Assembly: GCA_040954595.2 (NCBI GenBank)
Contig: CM082581.2
Coordinates: 12,214,001-12,278,000 of the forward strand
Origin: Balanoglossus misakiensis
Lineage: Eukaryota > Hemichordata
Length of the DNA stretch: 64,000 nucleotides
Direction: 5' to 3'
Shown here: positions 37,255-51,200 of the stretch, one piece after another
How positions within the stretch are numbered: the stretch's first letter is position 1
Layout of the letters: each line of letters starts with the position of its first letter
The notes under the pieces: generated by a model
The model's database searches: none
What the model saw: only the letters and a program-made list of their open reading frames with translations
What the model was told of the DNA's origin: nothing
Translations under genes and position numbers: made by a program

Positions 37255-37260
37255 TTTATT
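37255..37260 (-). terminator. Candidate poly(A) signal of Mondo
   Basis: AATAAA on the minus strand, about 1.97 kb after the Mondo stop codon at 39228. The sequence 37260-39227 holds no other supported gene and fits a long 3' untranslated region. Confidence 0.45.
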
Positions 37261-39227
37261 TTTAAAGGCCATTTACAAAACACAAACTGAAAATTGACAC
37301 CACCAGACCAGTCTGTGTTTTTATCAGAGAACTTCTGTACTGACTGGAAAATGTAGTCAGTGTCATCAATAACAGACAGGCAGTACATCACAAACTGAGC
37401 ATGACATATGACCTTTGACATTAAGTGACCTTTTGACACGAGATACATAAAAACCCCAGTACCAGTGTTGAACTTGGTTGAGATCAAAAACAAAAGGCAA
37501 GGTGAACACCAAAGTTTCGTAAATAATGTGCGCTTGTTCCCAGCACCCAACTGGGAGACCTTAACCTTTTATGATGTTTTTTTAATTAAATTAATTGATT
37601 CACAGTTAATAGAAACACAGCAAATCAGAGATTGGCAATTTTTAATGACAAAATGACGGATTAAAAGACTGAAATGAACTGCTGAGCGAAACAACAAGAC
37701 CAATGAAGTCTTCAGAAACTTAACTACCACATGGAATTTAAAAAATGCCACAAAAGAAAAAATCTGGTTTTCACTCAGACAAACTGGGAGAAGAAAAACA
37801 CAGCAGTCAACAAGATCTAAAGTTGAGATGACAGATCACACATGCTACAATATCAAAGAACAGCCCTACTTCAATAAAAATCATATAAATTAGGCATTTG
37901 CTTAGCCACAATACTGACTGAGAATAGACGGCAAGCACAAAAATCATGTGGCTCTCAGTTTAGACTGTAGCAAATCAACCCTGTCACCACTATCATGGTT
38001 TGGTCCAAATCCATCGTTTTCTATGGTAAAGTTGGACGTCTACAGTGGGAACCGGGGGTAAAAGGGTTCAAAATGAAAGCGAAGAATTTCCATGACGGAT
38101 TTCAATTCCCCTGCCAGTCTTGCTACAAAGCACAAATTCCCTTTGCAATTCATTACATGATTTGGACTTATACAAAAATGGTCTGGAATTTTTGGCAGAA
38201 ATTAAATTAATGGTGCAAATGACCATTAGAATGCTGAACTCAAAAATAATCTATTTAAAAATTCTGTCTGAATGCAAAACAATTGAAATGTGTCATCCAG
38301 TCAAATGATCCAAATTAGACTACATACTCACACTGGTTCTAAAAGTTTCTATTGGGAGGCAAACAAAGCTGAAAACTCTTTTTATATATTTTTAAGTTAC
38401 TTAAATATCTCAACACCCAGTAAAATGCAGTCCATTTCTTGTGCACATATCCTGTGCAACACTTGTGAAAGACAATGATATTTTAAAGAAATTTCCGAAC
38501 TTGGTCCTTTCTTCTAAACTCATCAAGGTCAAAAGATGATTTAAGATGGCTGTATAGAATGAGGAAACACTTCATCAAGTACAAATATTTGAATTTCCTG
38601 CCACTGTGCAAAATGCAGCAAGTTTTGCAAGGTCTGTGACACCCATAACAGAACGTCTGATTAGAAGAAACTTGGCGTGCCTGGCCCTCACCTAAATGCA
38701 TCATGGGAAATGCAGCACCTACAATTCTTACAGAGCTCTATGCATGTACTCTATGAAACATCTATTGCTTTCGAAGTACACTGGTCTAATTATGGTTTCA
38801 GAAAAACACTGAAGGCTCTTTTTTACTGAATGTAAGCATTGCAATATAGTGGGAAAATTTAATACCTGATTTCAGCGTATCATTGACAATTAGGAATGAC
38901 GTATGTTCTCTTATCACCCTGGCAACTGTCTCCGTCCTCCAGGTATCCCAGGGTTTCATATTGTCATAACAGCCAATAGGGTTCAACTTTATTTTCCAAC
39001 TAAAATCCTTTTAGCAGATCACGAGAAGTCTTGAGATAGTCTATACCTCGGCAAGGCAATTTCTCAGACTTTGCCATGTATAAATACAAACTTTAATTTC
39101 AACGACAGAAAAAATATCAAATTTTAAATTATTCACCAGCTGACATAACAGACGTCTTTATAAAGACCTCGACACTTGAGATTGGACCGAAAAATATATA
39201 TATTGCTATCTGGAATTGAATTTTGTG

Positions 39228-42200
39228 CTATGAGGGCGCTTCTTTCTGCTCTTTCTTCTTCTCTCGCCGTTCGTCTTTGCCTTCCTTCAGTAATGTGGCA
39301 GCAGCTGCTTGGCATTGTTCCGGTAGCATGGATGGATCGTCTTCAAGGACATCTGTCTTCATGCTTAGCGTGGTCAGAGACGTCGTTACGGCTGAGTGGG
39401 TGAAAAGATGTACATCAGTGTTTTTTGTGACCGAGAAGAAAGACTCTGACTGCTCTTAGAAATGCCCCTAACCCCCACCCCTCCCCTGGACTACCACCAC
39501 AATGCCCCCTCCCATCACCAAACCTTGCTCACCCTCTGAAAACCTTGAGAGAGAACACAAATTCTAGGAAACACAGCAATCAACTCACCAGATCTCATTT
39601 TGCTGAGTTTGCAATCCTTTTCTACCCAAGTCTCAATGATGTCATCAAACTGATCGTCTGTTGTCGTTTCTAGACGTTTCCGGTACGTCTTGAAGATCTC
39701 ACGGTGTATTAAACCAAACTGGTAACAGGAAGTCAAGGTAAGTATATTGCAATACAATTTCGAATACCCCTTTTTCAGCATTTTGACCCTCCAAATACAA
39801 AACATACTGAATGAAGCAATTGTACTAAACTTGCAAAATAGTTTGATGGTTACACCAAAAACAGAACCAGCCAGCCAAAGTGCTTTTTGTCAAAAGGATA
39901 CCATGTAGAATTTCCAATTTTTCTGTGCTTCTTCCTGTATATACCTATCAAGCATTTCTTGTAGCGCTTCATCGTTCGACTGGGTCCGTACTGGAACACC
40001 GCTGTCTGGAAGATTTTCCTGCACATCGCTGCAGAGAGACAAGAGTTTGAAAAATAATGAAGCAACAACATAAAGCACAAATGCAGTTTATTTATTTGGT
40101 CAACGTGTTCTAACTGACATGTAAGGGTAGGTGAATTGGCTCGTCACTCACCTTATTTCTACCTTGAGAGACTCAATTTCACTTTTCATTCTCTTGCTAT
40201 CCTCCCGTTGCTTTTCAAGGTCTCTTTTCAACCTCTCGATGTGCTCAGTTGATTTCTGCAGCATTCCAGCCAAGCTGACCCGACTGTCGGTCTCTGGGTT
40301 GCTGAGTCCAACCAGGGAGGCCAGTTCTTCGAGACCACCCTGGATGTTGCTACGCCGTTTGATTTCCGACGTTCTGTGTTTCAACCGACGTCTCTCAACC
40401 TGCAAATGGAGGGAGTGTCACATGACATCAGTCCAACTACTTGTCTTACCCTCTTTGAATACAGACTATTCCCATGGAGACAAATGCCACTTACCCTCTC
40501 ATTTTCATCCAGTGAGGTTTTCTTGTGCCTCTTTGCCTTGGGCTGCGTAAACTGAAAATATTCATACAATAAACACATGTAATACCATTAGAAGTCCATA
40601 TTAGTCATAGTGAAGAACAGATGATAGATTAGCCAAGCCAAACTGATATTGACATTTTCCCAATCAATAAAATAACAATTTGAAGAACCAAACGCTCTAA
40701 AAGAAGAAATCTTTATACTCTTTACCTCCAGGCCTTGGCCATCTTGATAACTTCCAGGAGATGAAGCAGCACCTGAACCACGGAGAAAAGAAACCAAAAC
40801 CAGTCAACTCTTTTCTCATAGACGAACGGAAAAATAACACATCAATATGGAATCTTTCAGTGAAGAAAAAAAATCAGAAATCTCAATTTTGTGAAAGTCA
40901 CGTCTGCGAGAGAACAGACATGACATAATGAACACAAGCGGATTTTTTTTCTCGGAAGCAAATTTTCAACCAGAAAGATTCCAGAAAGATGTGTTGTGCT
41001 GAAAATTGAAGTATTGTTATGAATCATTGAAAAGAAATTGTTAAAATCACTGAAGAGAGGTTTACACTGAACTACGTAGGAAATAATGAGACTTTAATAT
41101 AACAAGTCGCGTGGAACGATGCTGACACTTGAAATACAAAGTTTGTGTTAAGTAAATCATGATGAGCATAAAACTAAAAGAAGAAATGTGTCAATCTTGC
41201 AATGTAGCAAAAAAAGATCACACACAATAAAGTGGTTCTCCGTGTCTACCAACACACAGACAAACCGTATACTTGCCACCCAGGAAGCATTTTGTTAAAC
41301 GTGAGATTTATTTGAAAAGTTTCAATGTTTTGTTTTATCGCCTGGCAACAGACTCTCATTGGGGTCAAGAAGAGGTCGTGGAGGACAGATAGATAACATG
41401 GGCCTCTGTGGAAAACGCTGGTTTCCCATACTCACTAGATGCGTTGGATGCTTGTCCCGATGCTGAGCCTGGGACACACGTTGCCATCGTGTCTCGCTCC
41501 CTGACTGACTGAGCACTAAGCTTCCTGTGACCTTTGGCCTCCGACTAGTGATGGGATATGATAAATTTTAGAGAGAAACATTGCAGTATCATGTCTGCGT
41601 GAAATCTTCGTTTTTTTAACTCAAGTTTAAAAGAGAAATCACTGACAACAAACTTACCTGTGGCGCAAGAGCTGAAAAAGAGAACTTGTTTTACATTTTT
41701 AAAGTTTGCTCATCCACACATAACTATCGATACTACAAGCATATAACAAAATGTTTCTCATTATTTTAACACTTAACCTTCTCTCATATTCAAGAATGCA
41801 TTTGTTTGTCCGAACGACGTCAAAATTCGCCATGTCGACACAGATGATGCTATTTCACCTACCTTGATGTATTGTGAACTTATATGGTCCTGCTTTTGCC
41901 CGGTTGGGAATTTAAATGGCATTTCAGCAATTGGACTGGTGGTTTTAGACGATGGATGTGACCGTGACCTGTCCACTGACCTGCCTACTGAAAACGTGGT
42001 AGGGGAAGATATTTTACGGTAGTAATAAAGAGTCAACAAATGTTGAGTGTTAGCGTCATGAAATATGGGATTATAGAGAGGCAAGTATAACCATGAATAT
42101 TAATACAATTACTATATTTCCCCCTTAAGAGTTTTACTTAGCTGGTTGACTTGCCATGGTCAGCTGCCATTTTTATACTTTCACTTTACACAATAGACTT

Positions 42201-45200
42201 TGTGAACGGTTTGCCCTCTGACAAACAGGAATTGTGGGAACTTCAAGCTACTTGGAGAATTAGCTGAAACTTGTTGTGTTAGCACAAGGTCGACACATTA
42301 GGATTATTTGTGAAATACAGAAAAATAATCATGGAGAAGTTGGCGACAAACCGAGCTGGCTTAAAAGGGCACATTGGTTGAAATTTTCAAACAATCAAAA
42401 CTCAAACCTTTCTGACGTGGGCTTTGCAAGGCAAATGCGTCAACACTAGGGCTCTCCGGTGTTGTCCTGCCATAACTGCTGGGGCTGGAGTTGGCCGAAG
42501 TTTCCATGGATCCGTGCTGGAACTGGTGGTGCTCCATTCCGGAATTGCCGTGCCTGTGCTGGCCGTGTCCGTTGCCGGAAGCAACTTGCATCGGCTCCAC
42601 ATACGGTGGAGGTGTGATCTGGCCCGGATCCATTCCGGAGCCCAGGCCTAATTGTTCTAAGCTTGCACTGGGTGGCAGCTGCGAATGGTCTATGCTGGAT
42701 CTCCGGGATAAATGTGGTGAAGGAGCGGGAGAACTTTGTGCCGTGTTGTACGGAGAGCTCTGGTTGGTATTATACGGAGAGCTCTGCGTCGTGTTGTAGG
42801 GCGAACTGTGGGAAGTGTTGTACGGAGATGCAGCATACGGACTGGTTGGCGTACCGAAGGCAGAGTTCTGCCGTGAAAAGTTCAGGTGGCCACCAGGTGA
42901 TGGGCTCAGGCCGGGACTTGCACTGGCGCTGTGATGATTGTGGTTTTTGTGTTGTTTGTGGGACTGTTGATGATGATGATGCTGCTGCTGTTGTTGTTGT
43001 TGCAGTGAGGCTTGTGGCATCTGTTGCTGCTGCTGCATCATGTGCTGCTGCGCTTGGAACGGCTGGTATTGCTGTTGTGGCGACATGACAGGCTGCTGCG
43101 TCAGCTGCTCCTGCTCTTGCAGTTTCAAAAACTTGCTAACGGCTTTGGTGAGTTCAGCTTGCTGAGTTGGTTCGTTGGTCAGCGACTGGTGTCGTGAATG
43201 GGGCCTGGAACTGCTGCGTGATGACGCAGGCGTGGTGTGGTGCGACGACACTGCCGAGTGATTATAGGAATGACTCGAGGAGTTTGCAACAGTGTCCACA
43301 GCATTGGACTGCTCAGGAATGGGGGAAACCACCCACTGCATGGGGAAGTCCAGCTGCTGGCCCTGCGAGGTGACCAACGTCACAATGTTGTTGTCCGGCA
43401 TTGCCGTCGAAACCATGGTGACCAGACTCTGCTGCTGTATCTGTGTTGAGGCGGTTACCATGGTCAGGCTATCAGACGGCTGTCCCACTTGTGTAGTCAC
43501 CATGGGCTCGTCTAGAACCATGGAAAACTGCGTGTCACTCTCCTGTGACCTAGCCGAGAACATCAACGGCTTATTGTCTTCGTCCTCCTCCTCCATTAAT
43601 TCCTGATTCAAGGGAAACTTCAAGTCCAAAGACGGCTGACCTTGACCTTGGAGCTGGCTGTCGTCACGGTAATTGGCAAAGAGAGACTGTGCATACCGTT
43701 GATGATTCGACTGTCGCTGTTGCTGTACAGCTGCAATGTCCTGAAAGCCAGCCTGTGTCACGGGTATGTCCATGGCACCGTCTAAGCGAACTGTTGCACC
43801 GTCAGCCATCTGCATTGGGGAATCTCTGCCACCCTGTTGAAAATGGGACAAAGTTTGACTTCAGAAGTACGAGTCAGCTACAAGTTCTGTCCAAAATAGG
43901 CAATCATTCGTCCGTTTTTGGATTCTCACTTCTCGCACAAACCAATAGACAGTGCTTCCAGTTAAAAGGAGGTAAAATCACCGCAAATCATTATATGGGG
44001 GACCCTACTACTAGTACTAGCTTCAATTTTTTTTTCTGCGATACACGTTCACTACAGGTTCTGTAGAGTGATGCAGTACCATAGGAATTACCCCTTGACC
44101 ATTTTCCATCCACTTGCGATTGTTTGGGGTAGAGATACGTGTTAGAGTAAATGCTCAATTAGAAACATCTGAGGTAACTGTCCTAGAACACCCTATTTAT
44201 ACCTGTGAACTGAGAAGTCCCTGCACTGATGAAGTGTGATGCACCAGGGGTTGGTCATTCTGCCTCTGCAACAAAGGATCTGGGAGGCCGGCCGAGAAGA
44301 GGAAGCTGCCACTGGGAGGACTTCTGCTGTTACTCAGCATGTCTACAAAAATCAAACCAAGTGGCGAGAAAAATTGAACAGGACTTGCATGGATCTGCAT
44401 GTGTGTACACACCGGCATGCATATATGCACTTAGTACATGCACACAAACACACAAATCACTCCAAAGTTTTTCTACTCAGAGCAAGCCTTTCCAGAGGAA
44501 TATGCTGAAGACTACAACAATAATAATAAGAAACCAACACTATAATTCTCCCTAGCCATATGGTATATGGCTAATGGGAGCATATTAATAAATTATAGCA
44601 TAATTAATAATATTTACTAGCTTATTTAGAAAGTCGTTAACAACACAAAAAGAAACATCACACATGTAAATCATCACAATGGCTGAGGGCTGTATTTCAG
44701 ATGTCAGTAGCATTAGACATGGAAATATAGCCAGGTGTGCAGAGTGCACACATGCAGATCAGTGGCAGCTGGTTGGCTTGGCTCTAGCATCTCTACAGAA
44801 GCTAGGACAAAGAGAGAAGTCTTACCACAATAAAGTCCTGGTACAACACCTACCAAGGACAATGGAAAAGAAGAGAGAGAGGAGAAAGTTGGGCTTAGAT
44901 AACACCAGTTTTCAGGTTATGCCAATATGGGTTTGTTAATGTAGAACATCTCATTGTTGGTTGGTTGATTGATCAGTTGATGAATCAATCGACCAATCAA
45001 TCAATCAATCAATCAATCAACTGACTGTTTAATTGACTGACTGAAATTGTACCTTGTAGGGTGTCCAATGTTTCCATGAAATCAAAATCTGGTTGCAGCT
45101 GCATCAGGCCCGGTTGTATAACATCCGCATTTTGAGTCTTCTTGGCTGAAAAAAAAAAGATGGAAAATTAGCATATTTGACAAGAAACACTACAGCCAAT

Positions 45201-48200
45201 GAGATGGCTGGATTCAGACAAAGAATATAATATTGTCACGTAGCTAGTTACATTTCACCAAATTCCTGTAATGCATACACCCAGTTCACCTTGTAGGATT
45301 CATGTTAGATGTTCCCTTACCTATCTCTCTGGCCTTGGGAAATTCAAAGTGCTCCTTTTTCAAACTTGAGAATAGGGTATCCTCAAAGTCCCTCCTTGGC
45401 AGTGGAAGATCGTCACAGGACAGATGACTGGCCCGGCAGGGGGACGGTGGGGGGTGAGGGGTGTTCTTGTCCACATCTTCCAGCTGTGACTGCCAGGTGT
45501 GGAACCTAAAAATGCTCTCTCCCTGTAAGATACAAATTTGTACGGTCAAATGTTAGTGCGCTGTTGTGTTGTGTGTGTAGCGCCATGTCTCTGGTAGTTT
45601 TCAAATCATGCAACACTGGAGTGGCAAAGACTCTCTCACAGAAGAACCCTGTTTGTTGGACACACAGATGCTTCCCCTGACAGTGTTTTTATTCAGGGTG
45701 GTACCCAGGTAAATGTTACTGAGGTTCCCCAGTCATTTCAGAGGGTTCCTCTTGGTCAGCAGAAGTTCCCAAATTTTTAACTAATGTTCCCTAGGCCCAG
45801 CCTACCTAACCAGGGCAAGCTGGGTATTACGTAGTTTTGCATGTAACGCCCCAAAAGATACTTAATGAAGTTAATCAGAAAAGATGCATCATTACATTAC
45901 GACATGCCTGTGAATTGACAATTATCTGTTACAGCTGCACAGGTATATTGAGGTTTAGTTAAGAAAATCTCCATGGAACAGTTGGTCATGCATGACTACT
46001 CTTCAAAAACAGCTGATATCTACTTTTCATGTCATACCATTTTAATCTGGACTGACAACCGCCACAGAATTCTGCAACAGCTGTAAATGCCCAACCTACC
46101 TTTGCCGCATACAGTCGCCATTTTCTGTATTCATTAACAGTCGTTTCAAGTTTCTGTTTCCAAAACTTCCCATCCAAAATATCTGGTTGCTGTAAGAATC
46201 GGGCAGAAAGGAGAAAAATTCAGTGATGGAATCTAGATCAGCAATATTGTTAAATTATTTGCCTTTTTGATATTTTATCAAGTCATTTATTTCTAATTTT
46301 GATGCTGCAGTTCATCATGATGGGCAAAACGTGTCAGTATGGCACAGAGAACATCTGTCCAAAACATGTACTGAGTAATAAGTCTGGAAAGGTCATACAC
46401 ACAGAGGTCAGATAGATGCAACACAGAAAGCATCTGTCATTTACCACCTACATGTATGCAATCACTGATAACAGCCATGAAAGGTGAAGGACGAGATAAA
46501 CTTGACCAGAAATTGTACCCCGGCCAACAAAATACCCACCGTAACAAATATTTTGTGAGTCAGGCAGATGATTCCCAAATGAAATGCATTTTATGAACAT
46601 TTACATGTCTACGACCAAAACAGAAACTATGGAACAGGACAAATATGACCTATGACCAATTCCCACTTCTACAGACATAAACATATTTTTGCTCATCAAA
46701 TCAATTCCCCACCCGTCAACTGAAGCAGGAAAACCAACACATTTAAAACTTGCCGAGCAACTGTTTTGTTGTGTAAACACCATAAAGAGACATGTGGATT
46801 TTTTCGTCAATTGTTGAAATGTGAAAAATTCTGGCTGTTATCAGTAATCGATTTAGGCATTTTAATCATGTACATGTATTTCTAGTATATGGGATGGGTA
46901 ATATCAAGAAACAGAATGAAGATATTTTAATCTTTAATTAGTACATAACTTCCCCATCCTATGTTACATTACAAATGATTGGATGAAATACTGATCATGT
47001 CAATTTCTGTTTTGTATTCAGTATTAGTCCTAGTCCCTCTTGAGACATTTTATCTCCACCTTTGTGTTTAAATTTGTCATTTTACTGTCCTCTGTATGCT
47101 TTGACACACAAGTCAGCAAGTCAGCAATTTACAACAAAAATATCCACTAAAATTAATATCTATGAACAAGTATCTGTAGGCAACATCTCTTTGGGTGAAA
47201 GGTCACCCATCCACTCTGGGTTATACCATTTCAAATGTGGGGGGGGGGGGGGGGGGGGCTGACTCGAGCGAAGTATACACAGGTTATCACTGATCTTTGC
47301 TTTGCACTGCCCACAGTATTCAAACACTTACCCATGATGGTCTTGTAGAATGTTCAGTTGTAAGAGGCTCCACAAACGTGCCAATGATGGGAATTTTGTC
47401 TTGGACATCTGCAAACACAATCAATATCCAATAAATGTACAGTAATATAAACATCATACTTTGGACATCCTGTTATCAAGCAGGCAAATCATCTTTTATC
47501 AATATATAATATAAGAAATGAAGTAGGTGACAACTGAAACAAGTTGGAAAGGTTTACTCAATGTGGCAGTCAGTCCAAATAATTTGTTGAATAGTCAATA
47601 CAGCCAAGCTTTATTACACAGGCACCAACAGTGGAGTTCTCCTGGCAATAGCCCTTTGCGTTTCAATCATGAATTTTCTCACAAAGCTAACAGCCAGACA
47701 ACTGAAGGTTTGGCTGTAGGTTCATGAATTAGTATCCCCCCTTTTTTTTCTTTCAAGGCTGCACTGTTAATCTTGTGGAAACATACACCAAACTATAAAA
47801 GTTTGCGATAATGCAGAGATCTGTTGTAAGACAAGTTGCTGTAGTAACCAAACATCCGATTGCTTTGTCTGGTGATCATTGTGTAGGTTCAAAGTTCAAA
47901 CTCAACACACACATATGCTTTGCTCATAGGAGAATATATTGATATGCACATGCAGAGGATGTAGCATTTCAGTACTAACAACGACACTTAGAAGAGATCA
48001 TATCGTCATCTCTCTATAAATAGCTGAGTGATCTCAGCTGCTGGTTTGACATGAGTATGTACTTCAGAAGATTGTCGACAGTCTCTGGTGCCTTTTTGTT
48101 TGCTGGAGATAATGTCTGACACAGCCAGGCTAGCCTGCATAGCATGCATAGCACCAAATGTTGTTGGTGCACGGGTGAAATACACTTGCTTGTTCAATTG

Positions 48201-51200
48201 CTCGATCTTTGCCACAAGATTGTTGGGATAAAAGCCAAAACTCTGTAGGAGGTCAGCAAATCTAGTACATTTGTAATTCACTTTTCCTCTTTCATGATTA
48301 TGGAAAACAGACATGAAATACAATCCGTAATTTCCCTTGATTTCTTTTCTGTTCATCTGATTTCATACAATGACACAACATGATCCCGATTTCGATGAAC
48401 TTTTCTTCATGTGGGGCATCTTCTCAGATGACGTCAAGTTTTATCCACCATGGCATCAACAGGAATTTCTCAAAGAATTGGCACACCGTTCTAGGCCTGT
48501 ACTTGACACTGAAAATGACCTTGGCCATCAAAGTACATGGAACTGTAAACTTGCATATTTATTCAAGCCATAGATACAGGGCTGGACAGCACAGAAGTAC
48601 TGTTGTGAGCGTATCAATTTCTCAAAAAGGTAAACTGTGGACAGATCAATCATCTTCCTGAGTCATAAAACCTTCCAGTAGGAGAATTCTTCCACACTCA
48701 GATACGCACCAAATGTAATTGTTCAATATCCACAATGTATGATGTTGACTGGCCCCATTTTCTTTGCAGTACACAGATGCAGACTTGCTTTGTCAAATAC
48801 AAAGAATATTGTGTAACACCTGGATGGACTAACAATGCACACCTACAAATGCAAAGCTCAAAGTTGACTGAAAATGCCACCATACATTGTTTCCTAGGTG
48901 TCCCTGTCAGCCAGAAGATGAACAACATATGTTATTTCCTGCTGCATATTTTTTCGACTGGCTGGTTTGGGAGGTTTTGCAAATTCAATCTAGAGCGTGC
49001 AATCGCTAATGCCACAGAAGATTGATGAGGGCATCCAAAATACCAAATGTTGAAAAAAACCCAAGCTGATCCAAATTGTGATAACACAACACAGGTGCCA
49101 CAGCACAGCACCACACAACATGTCAGCTGTATTTGCAAGTTAGGGCCACAAGATAGAGAAAAAGTCATTTCTGGTATAAGTGCATCTCCATGCGTTTATA
49201 AGGTCGTGTGCTACAAGTTCTGTATCTACGTCCACATTTAACACCCACGATCTGAAAGAGCACCACTGAACATTAATTCTTGATATTTGACTGGTCTGTC
49301 ACTGCTTTGAACTTTGGACCCGGCATCAGCGCCACATCCGTGAAGCGCCAAGCTAAAAGCGTCTGGTCTGAGAGTACATAGTCCTGTGCACGCCCATTTA
49401 CAGAACAGGAACAAAGGTTTCGTAGTAGTTTAAATTCCAGATAAGAAGTAAACAAAACATGATCAGCATTGTAACCACTCACTGGCCAAAGTAACGAACC
49501 ACTACATGTACATAGACAGGTTCCTTCTTCCATTTTCATTTGTGGCCTGAACTTGCAGCTCAAACACCTTGCAAGACAATTAGACTGTCCTTAGAAGAAA
49601 AAAAAAGCTAACTAGCATTTTTAAGTATGACTGGCACATTCATCAAACCACTCACTGGAAATCCCCCTACAATGAATCGACTTTCACTTCCTTCAAATTA
49701 TCACTGGTTTACACACAACTGTGCTGATTGTGTTGTTGATTCCTGAATTTCCTGGAAAATCAATCCCCGTAACTAGGAATATCACATAGACGCCATTATG
49801 TATCTTGACAGCATAATACAGATTATGTGGCAAGACTAAGACATAATCAAACTCCATGGTACGCTGTGTGTAAGTTCATCAAATTGGCACGGCTCCCATG
49901 AAAAGCCACTACAGATGAAAAATTATGACAACCATAAAAAAAAAACCAGACTGTCACTCTACTGATATAAAAACCAGACATATTGAGAGGCAAATCACCT
50001 GATGTGCTTGTACACAAAAAATCATGGCTTCTAATCCAATGAATTAAATGTCTCAGTAACAGTATGCGGTTTTTATGTAACAGTACATGAGTGTGAATAA
50101 TTACAAAACAACTGTTTTGTTTTGCCTATGTTTAATTCTTCCACTTGCACCAGAGTAGAGACATTATCACACAAATCTAGCAATTCCTTGACAGTTATTG
50201 ATTCGAAACTGCTGAAAAGATCGTTGAAACCACTTTGCGTGTGCGTGATCACTGAAATTGATTCACACATCCCAGCTGGGCCCACAGAAAATTTATGTAG
50301 CATGTACATTTACAGGTCAACCACATACAGTGTTGATCAATTTATATCATATTTTAACATTTGTCAGGTTTGCAAATGTACATTAATTATGGGGCAAAGT
50401 CAATCAAGTTTTGAGATTATTTTGGTTGCTTTGTTAGCTTATTGACGATGTTGCGATCATTGAAATATCCTCAACGACAAGTTGTCACAATGCAACTAGT
50501 ATTACACAACACACTTATCTACAATTTGAATACTGCATTTCTATTTATTGCAGTGGACTCTGGATCACCTGTTTTTAATTAAATGGATTTTCCTATACAG
50601 TGTAATATCCAGGGGTGTGGAAATGTCTGTTGAGGCTGATAAAAAATGGTGGCTTTTTGAATATATGATGGTTGACTGGAAGACCAGCTGTTGGCTAATT
50701 TCTTCATCTTTGCAATCTGCTTGACTACTTCCTTCATGGGACAATCAGCAAAAACAACCCATAAACAAATCGCCTCAAATGACACAATTCGGTAGCCTCT
50801 GAACTGCCCTTACATGTATTTGGCATCATGGATTTACAATTTTCCCCCAGTCAATGAAATAAATTAAAGTGCTTATAATAGAATGTTTGCTGGTAACATT
50901 TGATGGAACTGCGGGTAAAACCATTTAATCACCAGTTTTCAATTATACAAGAGGGTCCATCTACATGTACAGCAAAATAGGATCTCGAGGAAGGAATAGA
51001 TATTTGGACACATTCAGAAGCTTGCTCCTGACACGCACAGGCCTGAAAACACATGTCAATATGCCCATTCTGTTCAATGACACATTTTGGCCTTTGCTCG
51101 GATTTACATGGTGAATTAGTTGAATTTTTTCCCGGTCAAACTTTGTATGACACTGCATTAAAAAAAAAAATTACTTGCGTCACAGAGAATTTGGATGCGT

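Noticed and set aside
42361-43606. Several antisense open frames across Mondo exon 8
   Set aside because: They are shadows of a Gln/Ser-rich coding exon and have no recognisable similarity or splice signals of their own.
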